This document shows positions 1-7,055 of a stretch of 11,555 bases of DNA, piece after piece (position 1 is the first letter of the stretch; each line of letters starts with the position of its first letter). This stretch comes from Desulfamplus sp. (GTDB taxonomy: Bacteria > Desulfobacterota > Desulfobacteria > Desulfobacterales > Desulfobacteraceae), in NCBI GenBank assembly GCA_015232935.1, contig JADFYT010000049.1, forward strand, positions 1 to 11,555, in the 5' to 3' direction. Made by a program: the position numbers and the translations under genes. The notes beneath the pieces were generated by a model. The model was not told where the DNA came from, made no database searches, and saw nothing but the letters and a program-made list of their open reading frames with translations.

Positions 1-1204
1 TGTTCCCAACATTATCCATCCTGTCCTTGCAAGGATAGAGGGTGCTCCTGCGGGAACTGCCGGAATATCACTGTTTCTTGTCCCTAAAATATGGGTAAAT
101 GATGATGGAACATCTGGGGAAGTAAATGATATCGTCTGCACAGGTATTGAAGAGAAAATGGGGATCCACGGCAGCCCGACCTGCTCAATGGCCCTGGGCA
201 GCAGGGGTATCTGCAGGGGTACTCTTTTAGGACAGGAAAACAAGGGAATGAGTGCCATGTTTGTAATGATGAACGAGGCCCGTCTTCATGTTGGAATGCA
301 GGGATTTTCATGTGCATCAGCCTCATATCTGAATGCATTGAACTATGCAAGAGAGAGGATTCAGGGCAAAAGCATCAATGCAAAAGACAGGAATGCTCCT
401 GGCGTACCTATTATTCAACATCCAGAAGTAAGGCGCATGCTGCTTACAATGAAATCCTTTTCTGAAGCCATGAGAAGTCTTCTTTTTTATACCGGTCTTA
501 TGGAGGATATGGTAAATATCAGTGCAAAACCTGAAGACAAGGCAAGATACAAGGGCCTTATTGATGTTTTGATACCGGTAGCAAAAGGGTATGTCACTGA
601 CAGGGCTTTTGAGATGTGCAGCCTTGGGGTGGAGGTTTTTGGAGGATATGGCTTTACAACTGAATATCCCCAGGAACAGCTTTTAAGGGATTGCAAGATT
701 ACGCAGATCTTTGAAGGGACAAACGGGATACAGGCAATGGATCTGCTGGGTCGCAAGCTCGGGCTTAATAACGGGCAATCTTTCAAGGATCTTCTGGACG
801 AGGTGCAAAAGAGTATTGAAGATGCCAGAAAAACTGGCAGTCTCAAGGATTTTGCAGATAAACTTGAATTCAATGTCACAAAATTAAAGGAAGTGGCCAT
901 GAATCTTATTGAAAAAATAAAATCCGGAGATATATCCAATGCTTTTTCCAACGCCCACCCCTTCCTTGATGTTACAGGGGACACGCTTATGGCATGGATG
1001 CTTTTATGGAGAGCTATTGTTGCAACCGAAAAGCTTCAAGGCAAGCCCAACAACAAAGATATTTCGTTTTATGATGGCCAGCTCAAGAGCACACAGTTTT
1101 TCATCAACACGGTGCTGCCGGTATCTCTTGGCAAGATGAGCGTGATCATGGCAGGGGACACTTCTGTTGTCGATATTTCCGAAGACTCTTTTGGTTCCAG
1201 ATAA
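1..1204 (+). CDS. Acyl-CoA dehydrogenase, 5'-truncated by window edge
   Basis: This is a flavin-dependent acyl-CoA dehydrogenase, which oxidises an acyl-CoA to the 2-enoyl-CoA and passes electrons to ETF. The frame is open from base 2 to the TAA at 1202-1204, giving 400 residues. The larger paralogues of this family run to about 600 residues, so roughly the first 200 are outside the window. Visible family signatures are EEKMGIHGSPTC, then GQENKGMSAMF with MMNEARL, then EVFGGYGFTTEYPQE. IFEGTNGIQAMD follows, and its Glu (codon 713-715) sits where the catalytic base of the family lies. After LLGRKLG comes an extra alpha-helical C-terminal domain of about 140 residues, typical of the long acetyl-CoA-dehydrogenase-like subgroup. 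A thiolase gene follows 143 bp downstream on the same strand, which fits beta-oxidation of a fatty or aromatic-derived acyl-CoA. The substrate cannot be read from the sequence. Confidence 0.93.
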   Translation, partial: VPNIIHPVLARIEGAPAGTAGISLFLVPKIWVNDDGTSGEVNDIVCTGIEEKMGIHGSPTCSMALGSRGICRGTLLGQENKGMSAMFVMMNEARLHVGMQGFSCASASYLNALNYARERIQGKSINAKDRNAPGVPIIQHPEVRRMLLTMKSFSEAMRSLLFYTGLMEDMVNISAKPEDKARYKGLIDVLIPVAKGYVTDRAFEMCSLGVEVFGGYGFTTEYPQEQLLRDCKITQIFEGTNGIQAMDLLGRKLGLNNGQSFKDLLDEVQKSIEDARKTGSLKDFADKLEFNVTKLKEVAMNLIEKIKSGDISNAFSNAHPFLDVTGDTLMAWMLLWRAIVATEKLQGKPNNKDISFYDGQLKSTQFFINTVLPVSLGKMSVIMAGDTSVVDISEDSFGSR

Positions 1205-1234
1205 CCGGCACGGCCGGAGCGGGGGAGTTGGTTT

Positions 1235-1263
1235 TTGACCACAACGAATCATGAAACTGTAAG
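1235..1263 (+). promoter_or_regulatory. Possible sigma70-type promoter for the thiolase gene
   Basis: TTGACC (1235-1240) and TGTAAG (1258-1263) are separated by 17 bp, resembling -35 and -10 boxes (5/6 and 4/6 matches). If used, transcription would start just before or within the hairpin at 1254-1293, placing it in the thiolase leader. This rests on pattern only; read-through from the upstream dehydrogenase gene is equally possible. Confidence 0.25.
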
Positions 1264-1293
1264 GACATGCACACAGGTTTGTCCCGACAGTTT
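1254..1293 (+). other. Stem-loop in the dehydrogenase-thiolase spacer
   Basis: AAACTGT (1254-1260) pairs with ACAGTTT (1287-1293). Inside it, GGACA (1263-1267) pairs with TGTCC (1280-1284), across a 2/2 internal loop and a 12-nt apical loop. The 12 bp of stem are followed by TATAAAAAAAG rather than a clean U tract. A partial terminator, an RNA processing site or a leader regulatory element are all possible. Its position between two genes of one pathway suggests tuning of relative expression, which is inference. Confidence 0.45.
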
Positions 1294-1347
1294 TATAAAA
1301 AAAGTATGGAAATAAAATTTTAATTTTGTAAATTTGAGGAGAAAAAA

Positions 1348-2598
1348 ATGAAAGATGTAGTTATCGTTTCAGCATGCAGAACCGCCATTGGTGCATTTGG
1401 AGGCACCCTTAAGGACTTGAATGGTGCTTTCATTGCAAGCGTAACCATGAAGGAGGCGATAAAACGGGCGGGTATTGATCCGGCGATAATTGATGATGTT
1501 CGATATGGCTGCTGCCTGGAGCATCATGACACTCTGAATGTGACACGTGTGGCCGCATTGATGGCGGGAATACCGGACACAGTACCTGCGGCAACTGTAA
1601 ACAGGGTTTGTATTTCAGGAATGGAAGCCGTGCTCTCCGGTATGGCAATGATTCAGGCTGGTATGGCTGACGTTATTCTTGCAGGTGGTGTGGAGCATAT
1701 GTCCGGAGTTCCCTATACGGTTCCAAACGCCAGATGGGGATGCCGCCTTCAGGATCAGCAGTTTGTGGATGCCATGATTCATGCGTTGCACTGCGGGTCA
1801 CACCTCCTGCCGTTTTCAGCAGATACTCCCCTGAACACATCCGAAGCACCCGCAAGCCATTTCATGGGCAAACCCTACATCATGGGCCATACCGCTGAAT
1901 TTGTGGCTCAACACCTTGGGATATCAAGAGAAGAGATGGATGAAGTTGCTCTCAGGAGCCATAACAATGCTGAAAGGGCTACAAATGACGGTTCATTTAA
2001 AGAGGAGATCGTACCCATAGAAGTGCCCCGGAGAAAAAAAGATCCCATTATTTTTGATAAGGATGAACATTTCAGGCCCGGAATAACAATGGATCAATTA
2101 AGCAAACTTCCTGCCGGATTTATTCCAAAAACCGGAAAAGTGACAGCAGGCAACGCAAGCGGAATAAATGACGGTTCTTCCGCCATGCTCATAATGTCAG
2201 CGGAAAAAGCAAAAGAGCTTGGCCTTGCCCCTATAGCAAAAATAAAAGCCTCTGCCATGGGAGCCTGTCATCCAACCATTATGGGGCTTTCGCCTGTACC
2301 TGCTGTGAGGAATCTGATGAGCAGAAGCGGCCTTGCACTTGGTGATTTTGAACTGATCGAGGTGAATGAAGCCTTTGCTGCCCAGTATATCGGATGCGAA
2401 AAGGAGCTTGGACTTGACAGGGAGATCACCAATGTCAACGGTTCGGGCATCGGCCTTGGCCATCCTGTGGGTTCAACCGGATGCAGAATAATGGTGACTT
2501 TGATACATGCCATGAAGCAAAGAGGCAAGAATCTTGGAATGGCGACGCTGTGTGGCGGAGGCGGAGTCTCGCTTGCCTGCGCGATAGAGATGGTTTAG
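1348..2598 (+). CDS. Thiolase (acetyl-CoA C-acyltransferase family)
   Basis: A thiolase of 416 residues, which cleaves 3-ketoacyl-CoA with CoA or condenses two acyl-CoAs. The ATG is preceded by GAGGAG (1336-1341) with 6-nt spacing, a strong start. The N-terminus VVIVSACRTAIGAFGG is classical. Catalytic elements are Cys88 in NRVCISG, the NEAFA motif at 340-344, His372 in GLGHPVG, and Cys402 in LCGGGG. Two features depart from standard acetoacetyl-CoA thiolases of about 393 residues. The segment 148-178, after the VDAMIHAL helix and before the GHTAEFVA helix, is about 20 residues longer than usual. The usual GAIALGHPIGASG stretch also reads GSGIGLGHPVGSTG. These differences suggest a subfamily with its own substrate range, possibly larger or aromatic-derived ketoacyl-CoA. 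It probably acts downstream of the acyl-CoA dehydrogenase encoded before it. Confidence 0.95.
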   Translation: MKDVVIVSACRTAIGAFGGTLKDLNGAFIASVTMKEAIKRAGIDPAIIDDVRYGCCLEHHDTLNVTRVAALMAGIPDTVPAATVNRVCISGMEAVLSGMAMIQAGMADVILAGGVEHMSGVPYTVPNARWGCRLQDQQFVDAMIHALHCGSHLLPFSADTPLNTSEAPASHFMGKPYIMGHTAEFVAQHLGISREEMDEVALRSHNNAERATNDGSFKEEIVPIEVPRRKKDPIIFDKDEHFRPGITMDQLSKLPAGFIPKTGKVTAGNASGINDGSSAMLIMSAEKAKELGLAPIAKIKASAMGACHPTIMGLSPVPAVRNLMSRSGLALGDFELIEVNEAFAAQYIGCEKELGLDREITNVNGSGIGLGHPVGSTGCRIMVTLIHAMKQRGKNLGMATLCGGGGVSLACAIEMV

Positions 2599-2634
2599 TT
2601 GAGTCATTGGAGATCCTTTGTATCTTATCAAGCA

Positions 2635-2658
2635 GGGATGGAGATATTTTTCCATCCC
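2635..2658. terminator. Hairpin downstream of thiolase, weak terminator candidate
   Basis: GGGATGGA (2635-2642) and TCCATCCC (2651-2658) form a perfect 8-bp stem with an 8-nt loop, 36 bp after the thiolase stop. The T-rich run lies in the loop and no U tract follows on either strand, so intrinsic termination is uncertain. Its place between convergent genes favours a transcription-end role. Confidence 0.45.
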
Positions 2659-2693
2659 GAATCATGAACACCCGAATGTATTGTCACTTTGAG

Positions 2694-2757
2694 CGGTTGA
2701 CACTTTTTTGATCAGGTTCCCGAAACACAAGGGAGTGCCTTGAGAAGGTGTCAACTG
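2694..2757. repeat. Palindromic element E1 in convergent gap
   Basis: A 64-bp element. CGGTTGACACTTTTTT (2694-2709) pairs with the arm at 2742-2757 over 16 positions, four of them G:U wobbles; the core GTTGACAC/GTGTCAAC is perfect. The 32-nt loop holds a small inner hairpin with arms CCC and GGG. It lies 28 bp beyond the end of the glycosyltransferase gene and could act as a bidirectional transcription end. Its arm and inner TCCC...GGGA hairpin resemble element E2 at 9615-9705, so the two may be copies of one repeat family. There is no flanking target-site duplication. Confidence 0.55.
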
Positions 2758-2785
2758 ATGAATCTCCTGATTTTGCGGTTTGCGA

Positions 2786-4222
2786 TTATTCCTGAACCGG
2801 GGTTTTCCGCGGATATCTGAACATGACATATCCGGCAAAAGCAGCGGCAGGAGCACCTGCTATCATCAACGGGACTGTATTTGTTGCTGTCCACTGACCT
2901 GTGATTTTATAGGGGATCAATACCTGATATGCAAGAAGCACAGACCAGCTAAGTGCAAGTCCGGCGATGTTGAGAGAAAAGGGCAAAAATGCCACAAGAT
3001 ACAGTGAATGCCAGGGGTAAAGGGTAGGAGTCAGGATCAGCCAGGCAAGAGAGACCATGAAAAAAGAGGTCATTGTTGCCTGCAACGAATGATTTTTAAG
3101 AATCCTCAGAAAGATTGAGCAGGCAAGATAAAGAAAGACTACCGCAATCAAAACAGGTGCTCCAGCCCCTGGTCTGGCAATATGACCCTCAATTTTCTGT
3201 TCCACTATCCTGAAGACAAATCCTGAAAACTCCCATTTCTGAATATAGATATTGAGTGTACTGATGCTGTTGACAATATCAGGCCAGAACAGGGTTGTCA
3301 AAAGACCCATAAGAACCGCACAGCCTCCTGTAGCCGCGATTTTTCTTCTTGTGCATCTGAGCATGAACAGCAAGCCTGGAAGAAACATCAGAGGCATCCA
3401 CCTTGTTAAAATTGACAAACCCATGAATATCCCCGGGATTATTCCGGAAAGTGCAAGAACACTCCACCAGTAACTTCTATTTCGCCAGTACCCCCCATTC
3501 CACCAATAACCTCTTTTTATTTCATGATGAAGCGAAACATACACAGCCATAAGAAGAAAGAATATCGCAGCCGCGTCAATATGGCCGGACGAGCTGACTT
3601 CAAGCACAGGCAAAGGGTGCCAGGCATAAATGGTTGCACGCGACACCGGCAGCTTCATCTCTTTGAGAATGCCTATAATCAGGGCACAAGAGAGAATATC
3701 CATCATAACAAGCACAAGTTTCATGCCTGTGACCATGCCTGTAATCTTGCCCGCAAAAGCACCTGCTGCAAATACGATCTGTGCTGCGGGCGGATAGATT
3801 GCCGGAAGATCAGGATTGTTCGCAAGGGGAACAAGAAAATCTGTTGCATGGAAGGAGTTGTAAACATCAAGCGGGGCATGTCCATAGGGATTATGTCCGT
3901 TGATGAGCATAATGCCATCAAGGCAGTAACGGTAGATATCATCGGACAGGGCAGGGGGGTGCCACAGGAACATAACGCGAAGAACAAGTGCGAAAACCAG
4001 AATAAAACCCGCAGACCAGGGTTGCGGTGTTGTGCTGTGCAGGGCTTGATCGTTACAGGGAAATTGTTGTTTTCTTTTAGCAAAATCTGTCTGAGCAATG
4101 GCAAGCAGTATCACAATAAAAGCTGATAAACCTGTAAGTTCAGGGATGGCAAGTGAGAGATCGGGCTTAAGGGCAAGCCATAAAAAGCAGGCAAAAACAG
4201 ATATTGGAATCAAACGGTACAT
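2786..4222 (-). CDS. GT87-like polytopic membrane glycosyltransferase
   Basis: A 478-residue integral membrane protein with about 11-13 hydrophobic segments, of the GT-C fold type that uses a polyprenyl-phosphate sugar donor. The diagnostic first loop is LSDDIYRYCLDGIMLINGHN followed by PYG (about residues 92-113); the Asp pair at 94-95 is the likely catalytic or metal-site acid. Other family marks are AIYPPAAQ (141-148), the WHPLPVLEVSSSGHIDA stretch (201-217) and TRWMPLMFLPG (273-283). Such proteins are annotated as DUF2029/GT87 or mannosyltransferase-like and act in lipid-linked glycan or glycolipid assembly in the inner membrane. The gene starts 34 bp after the amidohydrolase stop and is probably the last of a three-gene minus-strand operon. 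No clear Shine-Dalgarno precedes the ATG at 4222, which fits translational coupling. A hexapeptide expansion lies in the loop at residues 239-256. Donor and acceptor sugars are unknown. Confidence 0.8.
   Translation of the reverse strand: MYRLIPISVFACFLWLALKPDLSLAIPELTGLSAFIVILLAIAQTDFAKRKQQFPCNDQALHSTTPQPWSAGFILVFALVLRVMFLWHPPALSDDIYRYCLDGIMLINGHNPYGHAPLDVYNSFHATDFLVPLANNPDLPAIYPPAAQIVFAAGAFAGKITGMVTGMKLVLVMMDILSCALIIGILKEMKLPVSRATIYAWHPLPVLEVSSSGHIDAAAIFFLLMAVYVSLHHEIKRGYWWNGGYWRNRSYWWSVLALSGIIPGIFMGLSILTRWMPLMFLPGLLFMLRCTRRKIAATGGCAVLMGLLTTLFWPDIVNSISTLNIYIQKWEFSGFVFRIVEQKIEGHIARPGAGAPVLIAVVFLYLACSIFLRILKNHSLQATMTSFFMVSLAWLILTPTLYPWHSLYLVAFLPFSLNIAGLALSWSVLLAYQVLIPYKITGQWTATNTVPLMIAGAPAAAFAGYVMFRYPRKTPVQE
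3455..3508 (-). repeat. In-frame hexapeptide repeat in the glycosyltransferase
   Basis: Residues 239-256 read YWWNGG, YWRNRS, YWWSVL: three units of 6 residues (18 bp), with the Tyr codons exactly 18 bp apart (3506-3508, 3488-3490, 3470-3472). The third unit is only partly conserved. The repeat lies in a loop between membrane segments and looks like a small local tandem expansion. Confidence 0.6.
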
Positions 4223-4256
4223 GGGTATATTTTAAAAAAATCTGAAAGCCAGCGGA

Positions 4257-5603
4257 TCATATTACAAGATGTGTCGCAATTTCAGTGGCTTTTACAAGAA
4301 TGCTGTCCAGGTCAAGAGTCAGGATCTTTCTGTCTTTTACAACAATCTCCCCGTCAATCAGCACATCTCTTACATCCGCGCCTGTAGCGGAATAGACAAG
4401 GTGTGATACAGGATTATACATTGGAACCAGGTGGGGCTTATGGGTATCAAGTATGATGATATCAGCCTTTTTGCCGATCTCCAGCGAGCCTGTTATCTTC
4501 CCCAGACCTATTGCCCGAGCCCCCTCTATTGTGGCCATTCTGAGGACTGAAAGCACATCCAGGACTCCAACATCGTAACGGTGAACCTTGTGCAGTTTTG
4601 CCGCTGAATCCATCTCTATAAACAGATCAAGGTTGTTGTTGCTTGCACTGCCGTCTGTTCCGAGACCGGTTGGTATGCCGGCACGGATAAAATCGAGCAC
4701 AGGTGCTATGCCGGATGCAAGTTTCATGTTGCTTTCCGGGTTGTGGGATATTGAAGATCCCCTTTGCCTGATAATTTCAACATCAGCGTCTGTTACCCAT
4801 ATCGCATGAACCATAAGAGTGGAGCTGTCCAGAATTCCAAGGCTGTCAAGATATTCTACCACTGTTTTAAGATGCTGCTGCCTTATATGATCCCGTTCCG
4901 ATCGTGTCTCTGCGACATGGATCTGAAAAAGAACTCCGGCATCTACAGCAGCCTGCTTGGAGCTTATAAGTGTCTCTTTTGAGCATGTGTAGGGTGAGTG
5001 GCAAAATATTGAAGAGGTGATTCTGGAGTATCTGTTCTTGAATTTGCGGGCATAATTAGTTGCCGTTTCTACATTTAGAAGCGGATTGACAACTCCTGGA
5101 GCCGGAAAATCAATGACCCCCTGGCCAAGAACCGCCCTTATACCCGATGTATAAACAGCCTCGGCCACTGATTCTTCATGAAAATAACCGTCACAGCATG
5201 TGGTTGTTCCTGAAAGCAGCATCTCGGCACATGAAAGCAGGGTTCCGCACCTAACGGTTTCAGGATGAATATAGCGTGCCTCAAGTTTAAACATGTAGTC
5301 ATTGAGCCATGTGATAAGAGAGATGTCATCTGCAAATCCACGGAAAAGTGACATTGGAAGATGGGTATGGGTATTGACAAGCCCTGGCATCACAATGCCG
5401 CCCTTGGCATCAATGACAGTGCATGCGTTCAGGTCAGCCATTTCAGATGTTGTACCTATTTTAGAGATTATGTCTGATTTTAATAAAACAGCACCGTTTT
5501 CAATAATACGGTTTTGAGAATCGATGGTTATAATTCTGCCGTTTTTGATCAGGATATCGCCATCAAGATATTTTGGCTCGCTGTTTTGTTCTGAATTGGC
5601 CAT
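4257..5603 (-). CDS. Metal-dependent amidohydrolase, MTA/SAH deaminase-like
   Basis: A 448-residue cytosolic amidohydrolase of the TRZ/ATZ group. The N-terminal beta-sandwich (DILIKNGRIITID) leads into GLVNTHTHLPMSLFRG, with metal ligands His79 and His81. Further active-site residues are His202 in CHSPYT, His229 and Glu232 in QIHVAET, His266 in MVHAIW, His287 in SHNPESNMKLASG and Asp317 in GLGTDGSASNN. The spacing of His202, His229, Glu232, His266 and Asp317 matches, as I recall it, the 5'-methylthioadenosine/S-adenosylhomocysteine deaminase pattern (the mtaD product). That enzyme deaminates SAH to S-inosylhomocysteine. Related chlorohydrolases and guanine-deaminase-like enzymes share much of this layout, so the substrate is provisional. 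AGAGGTGA stands a few bases before the ATG at 5603, a good ribosome binding site. It lies 59 bp after the ACT-domain gene and 34 bp before the glycosyltransferase gene on the same strand. Confidence 0.87.
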   Translation of the reverse strand: MANSEQNSEPKYLDGDILIKNGRIITIDSQNRIIENGAVLLKSDIISKIGTTSEMADLNACTVIDAKGGIVMPGLVNTHTHLPMSLFRGFADDISLITWLNDYMFKLEARYIHPETVRCGTLLSCAEMLLSGTTTCCDGYFHEESVAEAVYTSGIRAVLGQGVIDFPAPGVVNPLLNVETATNYARKFKNRYSRITSSIFCHSPYTCSKETLISSKQAAVDAGVLFQIHVAETRSERDHIRQQHLKTVVEYLDSLGILDSSTLMVHAIWVTDADVEIIRQRGSSISHNPESNMKLASGIAPVLDFIRAGIPTGLGTDGSASNNNLDLFIEMDSAAKLHKVHRYDVGVLDVLSVLRMATIEGARAIGLGKITGSLEIGKKADIIILDTHKPHLVPMYNPVSHLVYSATGADVRDVLIDGEIVVKDRKILTLDLDSILVKATEIATHLVI

Positions 5604-5662
5604 AAAATCACCTCTTTATGATTTTCATGATTTCGGGTGGCCAGGCAACGGCCATGAATATT

Positions 5663-6190
5663 CTAATCTAACGATATCTCGACATGAAGTTTTTTCCCGA
5701 TAATTTCAAGTTCATGTTCAATTCTCTCTGTTTTGATACCATCTGGAAAAACCACTTCAATATCCATCATGTAAAGAGATGTTCCGCTTTCAGGAGATGG
5801 CTTTGTTTTAGATTTCAGTGTGATAATATTAATGTTGTTATCGGCAAGAAGTTTGCTCACTTTATAGACAATGCCTGCCTGGTCAATCCCCTCGACAGAA
5901 ACAGTGTGTCGATTGCCGTTGATTTTGTAGTCAGGCTGCTTGAAATCAAGCGGCCGGATAAAGACTGAAATTCCCTTTTCCTTTTCAAGCCTTCTGCAAT
6001 CCCTGTAAAGGTTATCCTCAAGCATTTCTCCTTGTCCTGACAACAGAAGAATCAGCGTAAACTCATCTGCTAAAAGTCCCATCTGGGACTCTTCAAGGTT
6101 GCATCCGTTTTCATATATTATTCCGGAAACATCAGCCACGATACCTGGTCTGTCCTTGCCAAAAGCGGTCATTATAAACTTTTTTTCCAT
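5663..6190 (-). CDS. Tandem ACT-domain protein, GcvR-like regulator
   Basis: A 175-residue protein made almost entirely of two ACT domains, at about residues 5-78 and 95-172. Both open with the ligand-pocket pattern: GKDRPGIVADVSG and GIDQAGIVYKVSKLL. The pattern NNINIITLKSKT follows in the second. This is the architecture and length of GcvR, the accessory repressor of the glycine cleavage operon, and of related amino-acid-sensing proteins. There is no DNA-binding domain, so it would act by binding a partner protein and a small ligand, perhaps glycine or another amino acid. The ATG at 6190 follows AAGGGAGA with about 8-nt spacing. It is the first gene of the minus-strand cluster with the amidohydrolase and glycosyltransferase. 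No glycine-cleavage gene or gcvA lies in the window, so the regulatory target is unknown. Confidence 0.85.
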   Translation of the reverse strand: MEKKFIMTAFGKDRPGIVADVSGIIYENGCNLEESQMGLLADEFTLILLLSGQGEMLEDNLYRDCRRLEKEKGISVFIRPLDFKQPDYKINGNRHTVSVEGIDQAGIVYKVSKLLADNNINIITLKSKTKPSPESGTSLYMMDIEVVFPDGIKTERIEHELEIIGKKLHVEISLD

Positions 6191-6261
6191 TTTTTTTTAT
6201 TCTCCCTTGTCGATTCAGGCTGTTTTTTTTACTCTCTCCCGTGTTTTTTACTCTCTCTTGT
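6191..6261 (-). repeat. Triplicated SD-like/A-tract units before the ACT gene
   Basis: On the minus strand, three similar units precede the ACT-domain gene. The farthest is ACAAGAGAGAGTAAAAAA (6261-6244), then CACGGGAGAGAGTAAAAAAA with one more A (6243-6223), and finally ACAAGGGAGAATAAAAAAAA (6210-6191), which runs into the start codon. Only the last has the right spacing to be the ribosome binding site. The outer two sit in the leader as abutting copies and could be decoy sites or simple slippage products. Confidence 0.55.
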
Positions 6262-6292
6262 TTGTGATGCCAGCATTTTTTTGCGTAAACTT

Positions 6293-6321
6293 ACGTTAAC
6301 TGTTTGAATATTTTTTTTCAA
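6293..6321 (-). promoter_or_regulatory. Possible promoter for the ACT/amidohydrolase/GT cluster
   Basis: On the minus strand TTGAAA (6321-6316) and TAACGT (6298-6293) are 17 bp apart. The -35 match is good (5/6) and the -10 match weak (3/6). A short dyad, CGTAA-AC-TTACG, lies just downstream at 6284-6295 and could be an operator. Support is pattern-only. Confidence 0.25.
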
Positions 6322-6435
6322 TGGTATAGTTCAAAAAAGGTCGGTCAGCGGATTAAATGGTCATCTTCATATTCCTGGCTCCCCTGAACATTAAAAACAG
6401 AATTGATTTTCATGGTAAAGTTGTAACGGCTATCT

Positions 6436-6873
6436 CTATATATATGCAGAAGCCGCCATAACCAGAAGATAACGCAGGAACTTGCCGGTAGTGACAAGCA
6501 AAATAAAAATCCGGAGATCGGTTTTCAGAATTCCAGCCACAACAGTAATGGGATCACCCACAACAGGAACCCAGGCAAACAAAAGTACTCCGTTGCCGTA
6601 CCTTCTGAACCTGCTCTCTGCCGAGGCGATTTCAATGTCAGAAAGCCTGAACATGTTTGTCATTATCCAGTTGCCCCCCTGAATGCCGACACCATAGTTC
6701 ACAAGTGACCCCATGACATTGCCTGCCGTGGCAATCCCCACAAGCAAAAAGGGGTTGCAGCCACTTGCCAGAAGAACGCCAAGTACAATCTCGGAACCAA
6801 GAGGCAGAAGGGTTGCAGCAAGAAAAGAGCAGATAAAAAGCCCCGCGTATCCATATTCGGCTAAAAATTCCAT
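6436..6873 (-). CDS. yqaA: YqaA-family (VTT/DedA-like) inner-membrane protein
   Basis: A small membrane protein of the YqaA family, related to the DedA/VTT (SNARE-associated) superfamily, whose members have been linked to lipid scrambling and membrane homeostasis. With the ATG at 6873 it has 145 residues, close to the roughly 142 of E. coli YqaA. Family signatures are CSFLAATLLPLGSEIVLGVL, GNVMGSLVNYGVG, RRYGNGVLLFAWVPVVGDP with ITVVAGIL, and GKFLRYLLV near the C-terminus; about four membrane segments are present. I chose this start because AGGA stands 4 bases before it and the reading begins just before the conserved core. The frame stays open upstream to a GTG at 7008, adding 45 residues with one hydrophobic stretch but no visible ribosome binding site. 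That longer form would abut the recJ leader. The gene diverges from recJ and lies upstream of the ACT cluster. Confidence 0.87.
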   Translation of the reverse strand: MEFLAEYGYAGLFICSFLAATLLPLGSEIVLGVLLASGCNPFLLVGIATAGNVMGSLVNYGVGIQGGNWIMTNMFRLSDIEIASAESRFRRYGNGVLLFAWVPVVGDPITVVAGILKTDLRIFILLVTTGKFLRYLLVMAASAYI

Positions 6874-7055
6874 GGATTCCTGTATCACGAAATCCAAAAA
6901 TGTGTCAATTATTCGTGGAACGGGCAGAATCAAGAGTGTAATGGAGCGGGTAAAAAAGCCTTTTTTCACTATTGCCGACAAAATCAACATATTTCTTGAA
7001 TCAGGCACGAAAAGGCGGCGTTAAAATCAAACTTTATTCAGAGAGTTTTAAATAT

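Noticed and set aside
487..984. 165-residue minus-strand ORF
   Set aside because: Antisense to the acyl-CoA dehydrogenase, with a low-complexity Ser-rich product and no family resemblance.
2750..2760. 11-bp match GTCAACTGATG also at 9775-9785
   Set aside because: Exact 11-mers recur by chance several times in a window this size, and the second copy lies outside E2.
3524..4126. 200-residue plus-strand ORF
   Set aside because: It is entirely antisense to the glycosyltransferase, whose family motifs are clear. Its own product is rich in Cys, His, Lys and Arg without a recognisable domain.
6874..7008. GTG start extending the YqaA protein by 45 residues
   Set aside because: No Shine-Dalgarno is seen before 7008. 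The ATG at 6873 has AGGA before it and gives the normal family length.
6972..7055. Upstream TTG start extending RecJ by 28 residues
   Set aside because: The added residues show no RecJ similarity and no ribosome binding site. The ATG at 7056 gives a normal N-terminus.
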